24,576 nt of DNA, from NCBI GenBank assembly GCA_005883775.1, contig VBEU01000052.1, positions 1 to 24,576 on the forward strand, in the 5' to 3' direction. Below, piece after piece: positions 20,666-24,576 of this stretch. Under the pieces are notes generated by a model. The model was given only the letters and a program-made list of their open reading frames with translations. It was not told the DNA's origin and searched no databases. The first letter of the stretch is position 1. Every line of letters starts with the position of its first letter. A program made the translations under genes and the position numbers. This stretch comes from Chloroflexota bacterium (GTDB lineage Bacteria > Chloroflexota > Limnocylindria > P2-11E).

Positions 20666-21604
20666 ATGCTTCAGCCGAGATCCGATCGGCTTCCGGTGGC
20701 CGCGGTCGCGGTCGCGACGTCGGTCGTGACCGCGCTTCTCGGCGTGCCCCTCCTCGCCGCCATCGCGATCGGAGCGGGCATCATGGTCGCGTCGATCCTC
20801 GCGGCCCTGACCGCCCACGTCCGTTGGACCGTCATTGCGATCCGCGTCCGGAGCGAGGCGCGCGATGTCACGGGACCGCTTCTCGGGTTGCTCGTCGGTC
20901 TCGCGGTGCTTGCGGCCAGCGGGTCGGTAGCCGCGGCGCTCGCGGCTGCGGTCGCGGTCGTGGCGCTCAAGATCGCCACAGCGGTGGTCCTGCGGCCCGC
21001 CGGTCCGCCTCGTCCGCGATTGCTCCCCGGCTCGGCGGCAGCCGGCTGGCTCGAACGGGCCGAGCGCGCCGTCGATGGGATCGGTCGCATCGCTCCCGGC
21101 CGCGAGAGCTCGCTCGCCGAGCGGTTCTCGCAGACGAGAGAGGGAGCCCGCGAGACCGTCGTCCTCATTCGCCGGCTCGCGTCACACGAGCTCATCGTGT
21201 CGCAGGTCGTCGCCGGGATCGATCCGCGGATGGCCGAGGAGCTCCACCGCCTCGAGCGCGAGCGGGCTGACGCAGCTACATCCGAGATGGACGAGGAGAT
21301 CGGCCGCGCGATCCAGGCCGTGCGCGATCAGCTGGCGGCGCGCGAGCGGCTCGTCTCCACCGACCGAACCCTCATCGCCCGTATGCGCTCGGCGGCGCTC
21401 GGGCTCGAGGGTCTGGTCGCGCGGCTGGGCGAGATCGCGGTCCTTGCGGAGGGGGGCGCGTCGGCGACGGCGAACGCTCGCGTGGACGAGCTCGCGGACG
21501 AGCTCGACGCGCTCCGTACGGGCCTTACCGAGGCCGACACGCTCGCACGGGTGACTGTTCACGAGCTTCGTCCCGCGAATTCGTTGACGGAGGGGATCAA
21601 ATGA
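20666..21604 (+). CDS. membrane/coiled-coil protein upstream of pspA (312 aa)
   Basis: The first 110 residues hold several Ala/Val-rich membrane segments (for example VAAVAVATSVVTALLGVPLL and GLLVGLAVLAASGSVAAALA). From about 125 to the end the protein is soluble and helical with heptad-like stretches, such as RMAEELHRLERERADAATSE, AIQAVRDQLAARERL and VDELADELDALRTGL, which suggests a coiled coil. No named family is recognised. It starts directly after the VWA stop and overlaps pspA by four bases (ATGA), so all three are translated together. In other bacteria PspA is held at the membrane by unrelated membrane proteins (PspB/C, or PspM in mycobacteria); by layout and position this protein could do that here, but that is inference. 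Confidence 0.75.
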   Translation: MLQPRSDRLPVAAVAVATSVVTALLGVPLLAAIAIGAGIMVASILAALTAHVRWTVIAIRVRSEARDVTGPLLGLLVGLAVLAASGSVAAALAAAVAVVALKIATAVVLRPAGPPRPRLLPGSAAAGWLERAERAVDGIGRIAPGRESSLAERFSQTREGARETVVLIRRLASHELIVSQVVAGIDPRMAEELHRLERERADAATSEMDEEIGRAIQAVRDQLAARERLVSTDRTLIARMRSAALGLEGLVARLGEIAVLAEGGASATANARVDELADELDALRTGLTEADTLARVTVHELRPANSLTEGIK

Positions 21605-22338
21605 TCCGGTTCACGACACGCGCCATTCGCTATCTGGGAGCGTTCCTGAACGGAAAGCTCGATGAGGTCATGGACCCGCGCGTTCAGATCGAGCAGGCCA
21701 TCGCCGAGGCACAACGCCAGCACGGCATGTTGAGCGATCAGGCCGGCGCGGTGATCGGCCACCAGCGCGAGCTCGAGATCAAGATCGCGCGTGCAGGCAC
21801 CGAAGCGAGGCGGCTACGCGAGTGCGCGGGGCAAGCGCTTCTGCTGGCGGAGCGGTCTCGCGCATCGGGCGACGCCGCTAGGGCCGCGGACCACGAGGCG
21901 ACGGCCCGCGTCTTCGCCAACCAGCTCGCATCGCTCGACAGCACGGCGAAGACCCTCGCGGAGCTACATGCGAAGGCGCTCGTCGACGCGGGCGCCGCGC
22001 GGAAGGCTGTCGAGCAAAACCGCTACGTGCTGCAGCACCAGCTCACGGAGCGGTCACGTCTTCTGGGCGAGCTCGAGGCCGCGAAGCTGGCCGAGCGGAT
22101 GAATGCGGCGCTGCAGCAGGTCAGCGCGATCGGAACCCGCGAGCTGCCGACGCTCACCGACGTGCGCGACCGGATCGACCGCAAGATGGCGGTCGCCACC
22201 GGACGCGGCGAGCTCGCGGCGGAATCGGTCGATGTCCGGGCGCTCGACGTCGAGCGTTCGGTGATCGATCGAGAGGGCGAGGAGCGCCTCGAGGAGATCC
22301 GCAAGGATTTGGGATTGGAGAGACCGAAGGTCGGCTGA
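21601..22338 (+). CDS. pspA: PspA/IM30-family envelope-stress protein
   Basis: The 245-residue protein is almost entirely helical and charged, as expected of PspA/Vipp1. The N-terminal amphipathic helix and the start of helix 1 read AIRYLGAFLNGKLDEVMDPR and QIEQAIAEAQRQHG, matching the family pattern (N-x-x-LD-x-x-x-DP-x-x-x-x-x-x-x-I). A long coiled coil follows to about residue 175, then RELPTLTDVRDRIDRKMAVA and an acidic-basic tail. PspA proteins bind the inner leaflet and form rods or rings that guard membrane integrity. The ATG overlaps the stop of the membrane/coiled-coil gene as ATGA. It is the last gene of the run and converges on the glycosyltransferases, with 17 nt between stops. 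Confidence 0.88.
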   Translation: MIRFTTRAIRYLGAFLNGKLDEVMDPRVQIEQAIAEAQRQHGMLSDQAGAVIGHQRELEIKIARAGTEARRLRECAGQALLLAERSRASGDAARAADHEATARVFANQLASLDSTAKTLAELHAKALVDAGAARKAVEQNRYVLQHQLTERSRLLGELEAAKLAERMNAALQQVSAIGTRELPTLTDVRDRIDRKMAVATGRGELAAESVDVRALDVERSVIDREGEERLEEIRKDLGLERPKVG

Positions 22339-22355
22339 GATGACCAACTAGGGCC

Positions 22356-23537
22356 TCAGTGAAGCCTGGCACGGACCTCCGCGAAGAGGTCGAGGTAACT
22401 GTCGACGACCCGCGGCCAGGTGTAGGTGCGCGCGACGAAGTCGGCACCGGAGCGGCCGAGGCGATCAGCGAGTGCGGGATCGTCGATCAAGAGCTCGCAG
22501 ATCTCGGCGAACTCGGCTGGGCCGTGGTACGCGAGACCCGCGCCGGCGCGGCGAGCCATCCCGGCAAGCACCGGCGAGTGGGCGTCGACGATCACCGGAC
22601 GTCCTGCGGCCCACGCCTCGAGCGTCACCAGCGAAAGCGACTCGAGCAGGCTTGGCATCACGAAGGCGGCGCAACCGGCGAGCGCATCCCACTTGTCCTG
22701 CTCGCCGAGGCGCCCGAGATGAACGATGCCGCTCGTCTTCGGGACACGGGTCTCGGCGTCGCCGATGAGCACGAGCGAGACATCGTGCGCGGGATCGCTG
22801 GCGCGCCAGCGCTCGTAGTTCGCGAAGAGCTCGCGGGAGCCTTTGCTCACACCGATGCGCCCGACGTAGAGCAGGTACGGACCGGTGATGCCGTGCTTCT
22901 CGCGGAAACGTGTCGCGTTCCGCTCGGCCGGCACGTCGATCCCGACTCCCACGATCTCGTTCGACACGCGCTCGTTTCGGAAGCGGCGCCACACCATCCG
23001 CCGCTCCTCCTCGGTGTTGTACGCGATCGCGCGCGGCGCGTGGAACACGGGCTTGTAGGCGGCGAGGCCGATCGCGGACTCCTCGTGCGCGGTCGGGACC
23101 AGGACGGCGCGCTCGGGAACGAGCGGCAGGCCCAGAACGGTCGGGTAGTAGATGTACGTGAAGAAAAGCACGTGGTCGTAGTCGCGGCCGCGTTTGAAAA
23201 GGAAGTCGAGAAGCTCCGGTGCGTATGGCCCCTGCGCGTCGATGAACGCGCGCTCGTCCTCGAGCGTGTGCCGCGAGCGAAAGGCGCGGCGCTCGTAGAG
23301 CTTGAAGTTCCACGCGCGCGGGCGCTCGACCGGGAAGCGGCGGACCGTCACGCCGTCGACGCGATCGAGGCCGGCCGTGAGGTCCCCTCGCCAGCTGAGG
23401 TAGTCGGTCGAATTGGTCGTCGCGACCTCGATCGCGAAGTGCGGCGCAAGGCGCTGCACGACCGAGCGCGCATGGGCTTCGGCGCCGCCCGGAACATCCC
23501 CGTACCGCTGGACGACCACGAGGAGCGACGGGTTCAA
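22356..23537 (-). CDS. glycosyltransferase, GT4-like
   Basis: The 393-residue protein has a GT-B fold. The N-terminal domain starts LLVVVQRYGDVPGGAEAHAR, with the GG-A-E loop of family 4 enzymes. The C-terminal domain has YLLYVGRIGVSKGSRELF (the R/K donor-phosphate contacts) and ALAGCAAFVMPSLLESLSLV, which carries the E-x(6-7)-E-type motif (ESLSLVTLEA). The start is TTG 23537, sharing TTGA with the stop of the upstream glycosyltransferase gene. The frame is open beyond it, but that part is arginine-rich shadow sequence. It is clearly a paralog of the upstream gene. The donor and acceptor are not known; a step in surface polysaccharide assembly is likely. Confidence 0.87.
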   Translation of the reverse strand: MNPSLLVVVQRYGDVPGGAEAHARSVVQRLAPHFAIEVATTNSTDYLSWRGDLTAGLDRVDGVTVRRFPVERPRAWNFKLYERRAFRSRHTLEDERAFIDAQGPYAPELLDFLFKRGRDYDHVLFFTYIYYPTVLGLPLVPERAVLVPTAHEESAIGLAAYKPVFHAPRAIAYNTEEERRMVWRRFRNERVSNEIVGVGIDVPAERNATRFREKHGITGPYLLYVGRIGVSKGSRELFANYERWRASDPAHDVSLVLIGDAETRVPKTSGIVHLGRLGEQDKWDALAGCAAFVMPSLLESLSLVTLEAWAAGRPVIVDAHSPVLAGMARRAGAGLAYHGPAEFAEICELLIDDPALADRLGRSGADFVARTYTWPRVVDSYLDLFAEVRARLH

Positions 23538-24576
23538 TTCGCCACCAGGTCGACGAGCTGCTCGAGCCGCGCGTCGAAGGCCGGCCAGGTGCACTCGCGC
23601 TCGACGTATGCGCGGCCAGACGCACCGAGCGCGTCGCGCTCGGCGAGGACCGCGGCGAGAGCCGTCCCGAAGGCGCCCGGCCCGTAGGACGCGCCGCCAT
23701 GGGCGCGCGCGACCTGACCGGTCGTGACCTTGTTCTTCGCCGACACCAGGCAGGGTGTTCCTACCTGCCATGCCTCGAGGAGCACGATGCCGAGGCTTTC
23801 GAGATGCGATGGGAGGACGAGCGCGTCCGCCGCTTCGAGGAGCGCGTACTTCTCCTCATCGCTGACCCGGCCGAGCGGCACGATGTCGTCCTGCTTCGGA
23901 ATTTGCATGCGCGCTGTGCCGGCGAGCACGAGCGATCCCGTGCCACCGGCTTCGCGGTATCGGCTCCAATCGGCCAGCAGCTCGTCCACAGCCTTCCCTT
24001 CGCTCACCTGTCCGAGATACAGGACGAGGGGGCCGCGCGGGGCGTAGTGCTCGCGAAAGGGCTCGGGATCGTGCCACGGCGGTGGGTCGAGACCGATCCC
24101 GAGGACTTCATTTGGGATGTGGCCGTTGTGGAAACGCGCATGCACGAGATCGCGCTCCTCGGGAGTCAGGAATCCGAACGCACGCGGGAGCTGAAATAGC
24201 GCGCGGTACGGCACGAGACGAAGCGGCTCCTCGTCGTGCGCCGTCGAGATCAGGGCGGCGCGCTCCGCAACGAGCGGCAGACCCGCCGCGGTTGGCTCGT
24301 AGATGTACGTGTAGAAAAGGGCCGCGTCGTAGGCCTTGCCCTCGCGGCGCAGGAATTCGAGGAGGCCGGGCGCATGCGGGCCCTGCGTCGCGAGCCAGGC
24401 CTGCTCGTCGGCGAGCGTGTGCGGCTCGAACAGGACGTGACGTTCGGCATCCTTGAACGTCGGGCTTCGCGTGCCCGTCACGGCAAACCGGCGGACGCGC
24501 ACCGGCCCGTCCATCGACTCGCCTTCCGGAAAGTGCGGCGCCCAGCTCCAGTAGTCCAGGGCGTTGGTCGTCGCAA
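23534..24576 (-). CDS. glycosyltransferase, GT4-like (5' end outside window)
   Basis: The frame runs off the window end; residues before the internal Met at 24514 read ATTNALDYWSWAPHF, which aligns with ATTNSTDYLSWRGDL of the downstream paralog, so the true start lies outside. The visible part has FYTYIYEPTAAGLPLVAERA, STAHDEEPLRL, VLYLGQVSEGKAVDELLADW and ALLEAADALVLPSHLESLGI, with the conserved E-S-L-G-I-V-L-L-E-A donor motif near the C-terminus. Paralogy with the next gene covers the whole visible length. Its stop shares TTGA with the TTG start of that gene, so the pair is co-translated. It probably extends the same glycan. Confidence 0.85.
   Translation of the reverse strand, partial: ATTNALDYWSWAPHFPEGESMDGPVRVRRFAVTGTRSPTFKDAERHVLFEPHTLADEQAWLATQGPHAPGLLEFLRREGKAYDAALFYTYIYEPTAAGLPLVAERAALISTAHDEEPLRLVPYRALFQLPRAFGFLTPEERDLVHARFHNGHIPNEVLGIGLDPPPWHDPEPFREHYAPRGPLVLYLGQVSEGKAVDELLADWSRYREAGGTGSLVLAGTARMQIPKQDDIVPLGRVSDEEKYALLEAADALVLPSHLESLGIVLLEAWQVGTPCLVSAKNKVTTGQVARAHGGASYGPGAFGTALAAVLAERDALGASGRAYVERECTWPAFDARLEQLVDLVAN

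Noticed and set aside
22359..23687. 442-codon plus-strand frame opposite the glycosyltransferase
   Set aside because: It is a shadow of a well-supported GT4-like gene on the other strand.
1..24576. Mobile elements, attachment sites, phage genes or a defence island
   Set aside because: No transposase, integrase, terminal inverted repeats or known defence genes were recognised. The only tRNA has no adjacent integrase or duplicated tRNA end.

Overview
This is a GC-rich bacterial chromosome segment with tightly packed genes and many 4-bp start/stop overlaps. It has no insertion sequences, phage genes, CRISPR arrays or integrases that I can recognise. The gene content (a UPF0182 membrane protein, MidA/NDUFAF7, PspA next to VWA proteins, orphan OmpR-type regulators, several genes with a TANNNT box only 7-9 nt before the start codon) fits a high-GC lineage such as Chloroflexota (Limnocylindria-like), Dormibacterota or Actinomycetota. 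No rRNA or marker gene allows a firm placement.

Layout. 1-1229 (+): the end of a nucleotide-sugar epimerase and a divergent methyltransferase-like protein. 1358-2992 (+): two OmpR/PhoB-type response regulators in tandem, with no histidine kinase beside them. 3019-4892 (-): a GNAT acetyltransferase and a PaaK/CapK-type adenylate-forming enzyme. 4980-5053 (-): tRNA-Val(GAC). 5061-8946 (-): a coupled operon of an 802-residue flavin/iron-sulfur protein that joins NuoG-, GltD- and NuoI-like parts, a small membrane protein, and MidA. 9156-9461 (-): a small unknown protein. 9687-13000 (-): an amino-sugar cassette (Gfo/Idh/MocA dehydrogenase, left-handed beta-helix acyltransferase, DegT aminotransferase) ending in a possible RraB-like protein. 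13039-15975 (-): a UPF0182 membrane protein with a PPPTTT tandem-repeat linker. 16060-22338 (+): an apparent envelope-stress module of two paralogous solute-binding/VWA proteins, small membrane proteins, a membrane/coiled-coil protein and PspA. 22356 to the window end (-): two tandem paralogous glycosyltransferases.

The epimerase, methyltransferase, PaaK-like, amino-sugar and glycosyltransferase genes suggest a surface-polysaccharide locus, interrupted by an electron-transfer operon and the PspA module.

The most unusual region is 16060-22338. The first VWA protein has lost three of its five metal-site (MIDAS) residues, while the second keeps them all. Just after the VWA domain of the first, coding character jumps to another frame that encodes a predicted membrane stretch and a LuxR-type DNA-binding domain. 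The second, intact VWA protein abuts a membrane/coiled-coil gene that overlaps pspA.
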